60,811 bases of DNA from Bacteroidales bacterium. Its GTDB lineage: Bacteria > Bacteroidota > Bacteroidia > Bacteroidales > UBA932. Below are positions 46,643 through 54,283 of the stretch, piece after piece. The first letter of the stretch is position 1; the number at the start of each line of letters is the position of its first letter. A program made the translations under genes and the position numbers. Below the pieces are notes generated by a model. It did not search any database and had not been told where the DNA came from. It saw only the letters and a list, made by a program, of their open reading frames with translations. The stretch spans positions 1 to 60,811 of the forward strand of contig JAFVCK010000072.1 of NCBI GenBank assembly GCA_017479265.1, read 5' to 3'.

Positions 46643-47548
46643 TTATTGGTTTTCAATTTCTTTTCTGTATGGTATCGAAGCCTGTGCTCCCATTCTCTGT
46701 ACCGTAAGGGCCGATGCCTTGGTGGCGAAAACGGCGGCTTCCTCAAGCGTGCGGCCCTCGGAAAGGGCTACGCACAGGGCTCCGCAATAAGTGTCTCCTG
46801 CGGCGGTGGTATCTATTGCCTTCACCTTACAGGCCTCAACGGTCTTGCAGCCGTCGCCTGTGACTATGAGCGAACCTTTGCTGCCCATGGTGACTATTAT
46901 GTCTTTCACTCCCTTGGCTTTCATGGCACCGGCAGCCTTTGCGGCGCTGTCTGCGTCCTCTACCTTGATGCCGCTGAACCTTGACAGTTCGGTCTCGTTG
47001 GGAATGAACAGGGTAATATGCCTGAACAACTCTTCAGGAAGGTCGCATGCCGGTGCAGGATTGAGCACGACGGTTGCGCCGGCCGCGTGTGCAATCTCGG
47101 CGGCTTTCATTACGGCGGGGACGGGAGTTTCCAATTGCAGGAGCACTATTTCGGCACCTTCCAGGGCATCCCTGATGGACTCGATGTCTTCGGGCCTTAC
47201 ATCGGAATTGGCCCCCGATGCTACCACGATGCAGTTCTCCGCATTGCTGTCAACCGAAATGAGGGCTACGCCGGAGGGTTTGTCAGAACGCTTGGCAAGG
47301 CTGATGTCCATACCTTCCTGCTCGTAGCTTTTCAGTGCATTGTCTCCGAAAATGTCCTTTCCGACTTTGCAGAAGAAAGAAACGTCACCGCCCAGCCTTT
47401 GTGCCGCAACGGCCTGGTTTGCACCTTTTCCGCCACCTCCCATGGTGAATTCTCCGCCAAGTACGGTCTCGCCCGGGACGGGCAGTTTTGCTGTTTTTAC
47501 AGTCATGTCGGTATTGCTGCTTCCGACAACCAATATCTTATGTATCAT
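46643..47548 (-). CDS. rbsK: Ribokinase (PfkB family)
   Basis: A 301-residue kinase that phosphorylates D-ribose to ribose-5-phosphate. Motifs: VVGSSNTDMTVKTAKLPVPG and GGGGKGANQAVAAQRLGGDV (PfkB signature 1, strongly ribokinase-like), NPAPACDLP, NETELSRFSG, and signature 2 DTTAAGDTYCGAL with the catalytic Asp. First gene of the minus-strand operon, 12 bp before the permease and divergent from the LacI gene. It indicates that the pathway's sugar is ribose or a close pentose. Confidence 0.94.
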   Translation of the reverse strand: MIHKILVVGSSNTDMTVKTAKLPVPGETVLGGEFTMGGGGKGANQAVAAQRLGGDVSFFCKVGKDIFGDNALKSYEQEGMDISLAKRSDKPSGVALISVDSNAENCIVVASGANSDVRPEDIESIRDALEGAEIVLLQLETPVPAVMKAAEIAHAAGATVVLNPAPACDLPEELFRHITLFIPNETELSRFSGIKVEDADSAAKAAGAMKAKGVKDIIVTMGSKGSLIVTGDGCKTVEACKVKAIDTTAAGDTYCGALCVALSEGRTLEEAAVFATKASALTVQRMGAQASIPYRKEIENQ

Positions 47549-47625
47549 AGCGAAACTGTTTTTCTTCTTGCTAATTTACCCGACTTTTTCTTCGGGTGCT
47601 CGAGTTTTGACAAAAAATAACTATA

Positions 47626-47673
47626 AAAACGTTAAATTTTTTGCACAAATTATTAACTTTGTTGCGCAAACAA
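47626..47673 (+). promoter_or_regulatory. Promoter region and possible LacI-type operators
   Basis: TAACTTTG (47654-47661) is a good -7 box for the LacI gene, with an imperfect TTA 19 nt upstream. Two CG-centred inverted repeats flank it, as LacI-family operators do: AACGTT at 47628-47633, overlapping the -33 position, and TTGCGCAA at 47662-47669 within a wider imperfect palindrome, just after the -7 box. Binding there could shut off both divergent transcripts. A minus-strand promoter for rbsK is not clear. Confidence 0.5.
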
Positions 47674-47682
47674 TGATGCTCC

Positions 47683-48681
47683 ATGAAAACGGAAACACTA
47701 AGAAGCATTGCTCAAAGGACGGGTTATTCCATGACGACGGTGTCTCGCGTAATCAGCGGGAAATCCGATAGATATAGAATCAGCTCCGCTGCAAGGGAAA
47801 AAATAATGGTGGAAGTTAGACGATGCGGATATACTCCGCTTTCCGTTGCGCAACATTTGCGCAAAACCAAGACGGGGCTTATCGGCCTTTTGCTGCCTTC
47901 CGTGTCCAACCCCTTCTTCGCGGACATGGCTTCCGTGATTATCACCGAACTGCATAAAAGACACTATACTACTATCGTGATGGACACGATGGAGGATGAT
48001 GAGAACTTTCTTGACTGCCTCAAGTCCATGGTCGCCCGTCAGGTGGAGGGGATAATAGCGGTGCCTTGCGGCTCTGACGGGACCATGGTGGAGAAAGTCA
48101 ACGAGCATACGCCTGTGGTCCTCGTGGACCGCTTCTATGAAAACACCTCCCTGTCCTTCGTCACCACCAACAACTATCAGGGCAGCCTCGATGCAACCCG
48201 TTATCTGATAGATTCGGGGCACAGGAGGATAGCCTGCATACAAGGAGCTACATCCTCCATGCCTAACAAAGAGAGGGTGAAGGGGTATCTGGATGCAATG
48301 AAGGCGGAAGGCCTGTCCGAGCATATCTCGCTGTCCGGCAGTGAGTTCTCCATTCGTAACGGCTATCTGGAGACCAAGTTGCTTCTTTTCGGGGAAAATC
48401 CGCCGACAGCTATCTTCGCGCTCAGCAACACCATACTTCTGGGGGCCTTGAAGGCGATAAGGGAGTCGCGGCTCGACATCCCCGGGGACATCGCCCTCGT
48501 CACTTTCGACGACAATCTCTACATGGATTATATGACCCCTGTCATTTCCCGTATCAGCCAGCCTGTCGTTGACATGGCTTCCCTTGCATCCAAGCTGCTT
48601 CTGGATGCACTCGAATCACCTTCCGCCGGTGTCACGCAGCTTCGCCTTTCTCCTTCCCTTATCAAAGGGGAATCCGTCTAG
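47683..48681 (+). CDS. LacI-family transcriptional regulator
   Basis: A 332-residue regulator. The N-terminal helix-turn-helix and hinge (TLRSIAQRTGYSMTTVSRVI, then YTPLSVAQHLRKTKTGLIGL) precede a periplasmic-binding-protein-like effector domain with SVSNPFFADM, VVLVDRFYEN, DSGHRRIACIQG and ALVTFDDN. Divergently placed from the ribokinase-led operon across 134 bp. Expected to repress it until a ribose-type inducer binds. It converges on the next gene with a single base between stops, so there is no room for a terminator. Confidence 0.93.
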   Translation: MKTETLRSIAQRTGYSMTTVSRVISGKSDRYRISSAAREKIMVEVRRCGYTPLSVAQHLRKTKTGLIGLLLPSVSNPFFADMASVIITELHKRHYTTIVMDTMEDDENFLDCLKSMVARQVEGIIAVPCGSDGTMVEKVNEHTPVVLVDRFYENTSLSFVTTNNYQGSLDATRYLIDSGHRRIACIQGATSSMPNKERVKGYLDAMKAEGLSEHISLSGSEFSIRNGYLETKLLLFGENPPTAIFALSNTILLGALKAIRESRLDIPGDIALVTFDDNLYMDYMTPVISRISQPVVDMASLASKLLLDALESPSAGVTQLRLSPSLIKGESV

Positions 48682-48682
48682 C

Positions 48683-49717
48683 CTACCACTGGCTGATTTC
48701 GCCGTAGATGGGGCAGCTGACCTTTACGTTCACCGGCTGTCCTTTCACCAGCTGCGGGGCCCACAAGTCCAGATGTGAAATATTGTCCAAGATAACCTTG
48801 TCAAGGCCGGGGAGGTTGGAGGGGCGCACGATCTGCACATTCTTCACGGTGCCCAGTGGAGTAATCTCGAACTGCACCACAGCGCGGCCTTTGCCGGGGC
48901 GGGCTTCCTTTCCTTTAAGGTCGGTGATGGAACTGTATGCGTTGAATGTGTCGGAGAAATTCTTGATATCTTTACCGTTGTAGATGGCCTGTACGCCTTC
49001 CTGGCCGGACGTGACTGTCCTGAATTCATATTCCTCCAGACCGGAGTCCATGACGCGGAACCAGCGCTCCGGAGACAGAGGGGTTTCCTCGGTGTGGTAC
49101 ACCACGTTGATGTAGGGGACATCGGAGAGATTCAGGTCGTGGTCCAGATTGTACAGCTCACCTATTGTCGTCTGGTAAGATAGGTCAAACACGACGCAAT
49201 CGAAGTTGTTGGTCCATTCCGTCACGGCGTTTGCTTTGTCGTGGGGCGTGCGCAGGTACATCTTGATGCGGGTAATGTTGTAGGCATAGTCGTCCGGGGC
49301 CGCACCTCTCAGAAAGAAGTCCGAATGATTGTCGTTATCATTGAAGAAAGTGGCTGTCTTGGCCTTTTTCAGCAAGTCGAATTCTATGAAATTGCCGTGA
49401 TAGGCCATCTTGGGGCCGTATGAACGGGGAAAATCTTTGTTTCTCCTGGGGTTCAGGAACACCACGCCCGATGTGCAGCTGCCCTGGATTATGGATTGCA
49501 GGTCATTGACAAGACCTATGGGTGTATCAAAGGAGACATATACAAAAATGTCCTGAAAGTCGGTCTGGGCTTTCTCCAGAATGGTTCCAGCTTCGTGGAT
49601 GTCAATGGTCTTCCCCTCGAAGGTGATTTTTTCTCCGTCCACCCGGAAGGCGCAGACCTGGGCAAAGGCTGCCTGTGCAACGAGCACGGCGGCAATAATG
49701 CTGATAATCTTTTTCAT
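48683..49717 (-). CDS. Exported protein with TonB C-terminal-type domain
   Basis: A 344-residue protein with signal peptide MKKIISIIAAVLVAQAAFAQ. The first 240 residues are not recognised. The last 90 or so form a TonB-CTD-like domain (GRAVVQFEITPLGTVKNVQI, LDKVILDNISHLDLWAPQLV, VNVKVSCPIYG). There is no Pro-rich linker, and the cleavable-looking signal peptide ends in AFAQ, so it is probably free in the periplasm rather than an ExbBD-coupled TonB. Function is unknown; peptidoglycan binding or a scaffold role is possible. Confidence 0.75.
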   Translation of the reverse strand: MKKIISIIAAVLVAQAAFAQVCAFRVDGEKITFEGKTIDIHEAGTILEKAQTDFQDIFVYVSFDTPIGLVNDLQSIIQGSCTSGVVFLNPRRNKDFPRSYGPKMAYHGNFIEFDLLKKAKTATFFNDNDNHSDFFLRGAAPDDYAYNITRIKMYLRTPHDKANAVTEWTNNFDCVVFDLSYQTTIGELYNLDHDLNLSDVPYINVVYHTEETPLSPERWFRVMDSGLEEYEFRTVTSGQEGVQAIYNGKDIKNFSDTFNAYSSITDLKGKEARPGKGRAVVQFEITPLGTVKNVQIVRPSNLPGLDKVILDNISHLDLWAPQLVKGQPVNVKVSCPIYGEISQW

Positions 49718-49827
49718 GGTTTGTTTATTACAAGCCCGAAAGTAATTATTTTTTGCGAATTGGAGGGTTGTTAAAAATAACTAAAATGCCCTCCGGCCGC
49801 ATAATTAGTGAAAACTAACCATGCCGC

Positions 49828-50970
49828 CTAGAACAGTTTCTGGAGGAAGTGGTGGAGGTAAATCTTCCAGTTGATCCAGTTGTGGTCGCCGGAAGTCTCC
49901 ATGTACTCGTAGGGATGACCGGCGGTATCCAGCCTCTGCCTGTGCGAAACATTGTCCTGGTACAGGAAATCGTCCTTGCCTATACCTATGAAATAATAAG
50001 GCTTTGCCGCGAACTGGGCTACGAGCTTTGCGTCGATGTCCTGATAGACGGGGGAATCGCTGCGCGGGGTAATGGCGGCGGAGAACAGACCCACATAGCC
50101 GAACATCTTGGGATTGTTGGCCGATATGTACAGGGTGTGGTATCCTCCCATGGAGAGGCCGCAAATCGCCCTTGAGGACTGCTTGGCGATGGTACGGTAG
50201 CGCCCGTCTATGAACTTGACCACCTCGGGGAATGACTCCTCGAAGGAGCCCTCCATGGTCTGGGGCAGGTTGTAATTAGGCTTGTCATAGCCTCTTGCGC
50301 TCTCTCCGGGAGCGGCATCCACCGAAATGTTGCCGTTGGTGAACACGGCTATGGCCGGCTTGCAACGCCCGTCGGCGATAAGGTTGTCAAGTATCTGGCA
50401 GGCACGGCCTTGCGTTACCCAGGCTTCCTCGTCCCCGCCCATTCCGTGGAGTATGTACACCACGGGATATTTCTTTTTTGAGGTCTCGTATCCGGCCGGA
50501 GTATAGACTGTCATGCGTCTGTCGAACCCGGCTTTGTCGCTGTGGTACCACACCTTGGAGACGGTGCCGTGCGGTACATCCTTCACCACGAAGTCATCCG
50601 ACAGGCCGCCCTTTACCAGCAGCACGCTGAACAGGTAGTTGACGTCGCGTATCACCCAGGGGTTGAGGTCGTCTATGACCCTGCGGCCGTCCACCACGTA
50701 ATTGTAATAATACATCTGGGGCGATACGGGGGCCGGGGTTACATATTCGAAGGCTCCGGGGGCGACTTCCTCCATCTGGGCCCGTCCTCCATTTATGCAT
50801 CCGCCCTCCACGACTACGCTGACCGCCTTTGGGTTGTAGTAGCGGAAGGTTACCGTGCCGTCATCCTGGATGTCGGGGGATGCGGGAGGCGTGCTGACTC
50901 TCTTCATGTTCTGCTGTCCGAGGGCAGTGAGGCTGATGGCTAATGCCATGAGTGTGAATAGTTTGCGCAT
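49828..50970 (-). CDS. Secreted esterase with N-terminal E-set domain
   Basis: A 380-residue CE1-type esterase. Signal peptide (MRKLFTLMALAISLTALGQ), then an Ig-like E-set domain (about 35-125; VTFRYYNPKAVSVVVEGG, YYYNYVVDGRRVIDDLNPW) as found before glycan esterases. The hydrolase has YPVVYILHGMGGDEEAW, nucleophile Ser273 in GLSMGGYHT and the likely His in TSGDHNWINW. Probable substrates are feruloyl or acetyl esters on plant glycans; not determined. It precedes the TonB-CTD gene by 110 bp and follows GtrA by 10 bp on the same strand. Confidence 0.9.
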   Translation of the reverse strand: MRKLFTLMALAISLTALGQQNMKRVSTPPASPDIQDDGTVTFRYYNPKAVSVVVEGGCINGGRAQMEEVAPGAFEYVTPAPVSPQMYYYNYVVDGRRVIDDLNPWVIRDVNYLFSVLLVKGGLSDDFVVKDVPHGTVSKVWYHSDKAGFDRRMTVYTPAGYETSKKKYPVVYILHGMGGDEEAWVTQGRACQILDNLIADGRCKPAIAVFTNGNISVDAAPGESARGYDKPNYNLPQTMEGSFEESFPEVVKFIDGRYRTIAKQSSRAICGLSMGGYHTLYISANNPKMFGYVGLFSAAITPRSDSPVYQDIDAKLVAQFAAKPYYFIGIGKDDFLYQDNVSHRQRLDTAGHPYEYMETSGDHNWINWKIYLHHFLQKLF

Positions 50971-50980
50971 ACAAGTGATG

Positions 50981-51382
50981 TTATTTGGCGTTGTCTATCT
51001 GGTTTCTGTACACCACGTATTTCTGATAGAGGAATTCGGTGGTGAGATTGAGTATCATGTTGATTGCCAGGGGAATGTATTCGTTCCATCCGAGGGTGCC
51101 CGCGAGATAGTGCTCGAGCAGGGTTGTCAGCGGGGTGAATACGGCGTAATACAGGGCGACCAGCAGCATGGCCTTGGGTACGTTGGCTGCGCTGCGGAAG
51201 GTGAATTTGCGGTTGAGGGTGAAGTTCCACAGCACGCTGAGCACGAGGGCAAGCAGGTAGCATAGCCAGTAGGGCCAGTGGAACACTTCGTCGAAGAGGG
51301 CGAATGACAGCACTTGTATTATTCCGGCAGAGGCCGAAAACAACACGAATTTCCCGAATCTCCAGTATTCTTTCTTCTCCAT
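50981..51382 (-). CDS. GtrA-family membrane protein
   Basis: A 133-residue protein with four membrane helices (KFVLFSASAGIIQVLSFALF; WLCYLLALVLSVLWNF; LLVALYYAVFTPL; about 104-124). LSVLWNFTLNRKFTF is the GtrA signature. The family helps move lipid-linked sugars in polysaccharide synthesis. ATG 51382 is selected: a longer frame uses a TTG at 51406 that overlaps the -7 promoter box (51404-51411). It is adjacent to the CE1 esterase on the same strand. Confidence 0.88.
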   Translation of the reverse strand: MEKKEYWRFGKFVLFSASAGIIQVLSFALFDEVFHWPYWLCYLLALVLSVLWNFTLNRKFTFRSAANVPKAMLLVALYYAVFTPLTTLLEHYLAGTLGWNEYIPLAINMILNLTTEFLYQKYVVYRNQIDNAK

Positions 51383-51403
51383 TTTCCTTGAAATAAATTC
51401 TCT

Positions 51404-51411
51404 CAAAGATA
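51404..51411 (-). promoter_or_regulatory. -7 promoter element for gtrA and downstream esterase
   Basis: On the minus strand this reads TATCTTTG, a perfect TAnnTTTG match, 21 bp upstream of the ATG at 51382. A correctly spaced TTG is not seen (the nearest is 12 nt away). It helps decide the start codon of the GtrA gene. Confidence 0.5.
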
Positions 51412-51466
51412 GTTTTTATTTTGCAATTATTTGTAAATTCGCGGAAAAATCAGCTTCTCAGACTCA

Positions 51467-52549
51467 ATGGAACAACTTCAGAACAGAATCATGGCAGATG
51501 CGTTGACTTTCGACGATGTTCTGCTCGTCCCCTCGTATTCGCAGGTCCTGCCCAGGGAAGTATCACTTAAAACGCGGTTCTCCAGGAACATAAGCCTCGA
51601 TGTGCCCTTCGTCTCGGCGGCCATGGACACCGTCACCGAGAGCGCCATGGCCATTGCTCTGGACAGGGAAGGCGGCATAGGCGTGATTCACAAGAACATG
51701 GACATAGCCTCCCAGGCGGCCCAGGTGGCTCTGGTACATTCGCAGGGCAGCAAGGTGGCGGCCGGAGCAGGTATCACAGCAGATATTCTGGATAGGGTCG
51801 GAGCCCTTGTGGAAGCGGGAGTGGATGCCATAGTGCTGGATTCCGCCCACGGCCATTCCAAAGGGGTCATCGATGCCCTGAAGGCCGTCAAGGGGGCTTT
51901 TCCCGGAGTTGACGTGGTGGTAGGCAACATAGCGACGGCCCCCGCCGCCCGCGACCTGATAGCGGCCGGAGCGGACGGATTGAAGGTAGGCATAGGTCCC
52001 GGTTCCATCTGCACCACCAGGATAGTGGCCGGCGTGGGAGTGCCCCAGCTCACCGCCATTTCCATGGTCGCCGTGGCCGCCTGCGGCAGCGGAGTGCCCG
52101 TAATCGCGGACGGAGGCCTCAGGTATTCCGGCGACATAGTCAAGGCCCTTGCTGCGGGAGGCGACTGCGTGATGTGCGGCTCCCTCTTCGCTGGCACGGA
52201 CGAGGCTCCGGGCGATGTGGAAGAGATAGACGGACGCAAATGGAAGTCCTACAGGGGAATGGGCTCCGTGGATGCGATGCAGGCCGGTTCCGCCGACAGG
52301 TATTTCCAGAAGAACGCCAAGAAACTGGTCCCCGAAGGCGTAGTGGCCCGCACCCCGTACAAGGGTTCCGTATCCGAGGTCATATACCAGCTCTCCGGAG
52401 GCCTCCGCTCGGGCATGGGATATTGCGGAGCCCCCGACATAGAGGCCCTGCACGGTGCGTCTTTCGTCCGGATCAGCACCAACGGCGTAGCCGAGAACCA
52501 TCCCCACGACGTAGTGATTGCAAAAGAAGCCCCCAACTATCACAGATAA
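51467..52549 (+). CDS. guaB: IMP dehydrogenase lacking CBS domains
   Basis: A 360-residue oxidoreductase converting IMP to XMP, the first step to GMP. It has [36 protein letters not shown], catalytic Cys182 in [38 protein letters not shown] and the flap [14 protein letters not shown]. Most bacterial GuaB proteins are about 490 residues, with two CBS domains inserted after the KNM segment. Here [20 protein letters not shown] passes straight to KVAAGAGI, so the roughly 120-residue module is cleanly absent while the barrel is intact. That removes the usual site of purine-nucleotide regulation. Its stop overlaps the guaA start (TAATG). Confidence 0.95.
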   Translation: MEQLQNRIMADALTFDDVLLVPSYSQVLPREVSLKTRFSRNISLDVPFVSAAMDTVTESAMAIALDREGGIGVIHKNMDIASQAAQVALVHSQGSKVAAGAGITADILDRVGALVEAGVDAIVLDSAHGHSKGVIDALKAVKGAFPGVDVVVGNIATAPAARDLIAAGADGLKVGIGPGSICTTRIVAGVGVPQLTAISMVAVAACGSGVPVIADGGLRYSGDIVKALAAGGDCVMCGSLFAGTDEAPGDVEEIDGRKWKSYRGMGSVDAMQAGSADRYFQKNAKKLVPEGVVARTPYKGSVSEVIYQLSGGLRSGMGYCGAPDIEALHGASFVRISTNGVAENHPHDVVIAKEAPNYHR

Positions 52550-54072
52550 TGGAAAAGATACTGATACTTGACAGCGGCTCGCAATATACCCAGCTGATAG
52601 CCAGGAGGATACGCGAGACGGGAGTCTATTGTGCAATCCATCCCTGGAACAAATGCCCGGACCTGGACGGGGACGTGAAGGGAGTAGTGCTCTCCGGAAG
52701 TCCCGCCTCTGTGACTGACGGGGATGCTCCGCGCCTGCCCCTTGAGAGGCTTCGCGGCGCTGTGCCCGTGCTCGGAATCTGCTACGGGGCCCAGTACATG
52801 GCCTACGCCGCAGGCGGGCAGGTCGCGCCGGGAGCCCGCCGCGAATACGGCAGGGCGCAGATGCATATCGTGGAGAGGGACCCTCTTTTCGAGGGCATGA
52901 AAGACCGCTCCGTGGTGTGGATGTCCCATGGCGACACCATACTACGCTATCCTGAAGGCTTCAAGGTGCTGGCATCCACCGACGATGTGGTCTGCGCGGC
53001 ATACAGGGTGGAAGGCAGCGACATCTGGGGCATACAGTTCCATCCCGAGGTACACCACAGCGAGGAAGGCTCCCTGCTGCTGCGTAACTTCGTCTGCGGG
53101 ATATGCGGCTGCAAAGGCGACTGGACCCCGGAGAATTTCATAGAAAGCGCGGTTGCCTCCCTGCGGGCCACCATAGGCCCTGACAAGGTCATTCTCGGAC
53201 TTTCGGGAGGTGTAGATTCATCCGTGGCAGCCCTTCTCCTGCACAGGGCCGTGGGGGACCGTCTGCACTGCATATTCGTGGATTCCGGCCTCATGCGCAA
53301 GGACGAGTTCTCCTTCGTGCTGGAATCATACAAGGGCATGGGCCTCAATGTCAGGGGAATACAGGCTTCGGAACGTTTCCTGCGGGACCTCGCCGGGGTG
53401 ACGGAGCCCGAGGCCAAGCGCAAGATAATAGGCCGGGATTATATAGAGGTATTCAACGAGGCCGCGGCCGAAATCTCCGACGTCCGCTGGCTGGCCCAGG
53501 GCACCATATATCCCGATGTCATAGAGTCTGTTTCCGTGGGCGGCCCGTCCATGACAATCAAGAGCCACCACAATGTGGGCGGGCTTCCCAAAGACTTGAA
53601 ATTCAAGATAGTAGAGCCTCTTCGCCTGCTGTTCAAGGACGAGGTCAGGCGCATAGGCAAGGCCCTCGGACTCGACCCTGCGATACTGGGCCGCCATCCT
53701 TTCCCGGGCCCCGGGCTGGGCATAAGGGTGCTGGGCGAAGTGACCCGCGAGAAGGTGGCCATGCTGCAGGAGGCCGATGCCATATTCATAAACGCCCTGA
53801 AGGCTGCCGGCCTGTATGACAAGGTCTGGCAGGCAGGGGCCATTCTGCTGCCCGTGCAGAGCGTAGGTGTAATGGGCGACGGACGCACTTACGAAAGGTG
53901 CGTAGCCCTTCGCGCCGTGTGTTCCGTGGACGGAATGACCGCCGACTGGGCGCACTTGCCGTGGGATTTCCTCGCCTCCGTCTCCACCGAAATCATAGGC
54001 AGGGTGAGGGGGGTCAACAGGGTGGTATATGACGTATCTTCCAAGCCGCCGGCAACCATAGAATGGGAATAG
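52549..54072 (+). CDS. guaA: GMP synthase (glutamine-hydrolysing)
   Basis: A 507-residue enzyme converting XMP to GMP. The class I amidotransferase domain has [27 protein letters not shown], nucleophile Cys78 in [11 protein letters not shown] and the His/Glu pair in [10 protein letters not shown]. The ATP-pyrophosphatase domain has the P-loop [11 protein letters not shown] and [11 protein letters not shown]; the C-terminal dimerisation domain contains [16 protein letters not shown] and ends [15 protein letters not shown] 52549 overlaps the guaB stop. A longer in-frame start inside guaB is not used. Confidence 0.97.
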   Translation: MEKILILDSGSQYTQLIARRIRETGVYCAIHPWNKCPDLDGDVKGVVLSGSPASVTDGDAPRLPLERLRGAVPVLGICYGAQYMAYAAGGQVAPGARREYGRAQMHIVERDPLFEGMKDRSVVWMSHGDTILRYPEGFKVLASTDDVVCAAYRVEGSDIWGIQFHPEVHHSEEGSLLLRNFVCGICGCKGDWTPENFIESAVASLRATIGPDKVILGLSGGVDSSVAALLLHRAVGDRLHCIFVDSGLMRKDEFSFVLESYKGMGLNVRGIQASERFLRDLAGVTEPEAKRKIIGRDYIEVFNEAAAEISDVRWLAQGTIYPDVIESVSVGGPSMTIKSHHNVGGLPKDLKFKIVEPLRLLFKDEVRRIGKALGLDPAILGRHPFPGPGLGIRVLGEVTREKVAMLQEADAIFINALKAAGLYDKVWQAGAILLPVQSVGVMGDGRTYERCVALRAVCSVDGMTADWAHLPWDFLASVSTEIIGRVRGVNRVVYDVSSKPPATIEWE

Positions 54073-54090
54073 TCCCATAACAAAAAAGTT

Positions 54091-54126
54091 AAGGCCAAGG
54101 GCTCTGAAATGGGGCCTTTGGCCTTT
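54091..54126 (+). terminator. Probable terminator after guaBA
   Basis: AAGGCCAAGGGCTC (54091-54104) pairs with GGGCCTTTGGCCTT (54112-54125) over 14 bp with two G-U pairs, and a loop of about seven nt. A TTTATA tract follows at 54124. The T-tract is short, so efficiency is uncertain. Confidence 0.65.
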
Positions 54127-54197
54127 ATAAGTATCTGATAATCAAGCATTATGTTCTCTATGAATATGGTTGTTGATAACTTTTTTCGTCAAAAACC

Positions 54198-54228
54198 TAT
54201 GAAACGCTGATTTTAAGTCCTAACTTTG
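54198..54228 (+). promoter_or_regulatory. Probable promoter for nrdDG
   Basis: TAACTTTG (54221-54228) is a good -7 element; TATG at 54198-54201 stands 19 nt upstream as an imperfect -33. The start would be near 54235. The leader then opens with a short GC-rich hairpin, CGCCC at 54236-54240 and GGGCG at 54248-54252, before the ATG at 54284. Confidence 0.5.
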
Positions 54229-54283
54229 TTACCCGCGCCCCCCGGAAGGGCGGCATTTTAAAACCGATAACCTTTTAGCATTT

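Noticed and set aside
51467-52549. Truncated guaB pseudogene
   Set aside because: N- and C-terminal halves, catalytic Cys and flap are all present; only the CBS module is missing, and the gene is coupled to guaA.
54073-54283. tRNA, small RNA or riboswitch in the largest gap
   Set aside because: A terminator and a probable promoter explain most of it; I found no cloverleaf or known riboswitch core.
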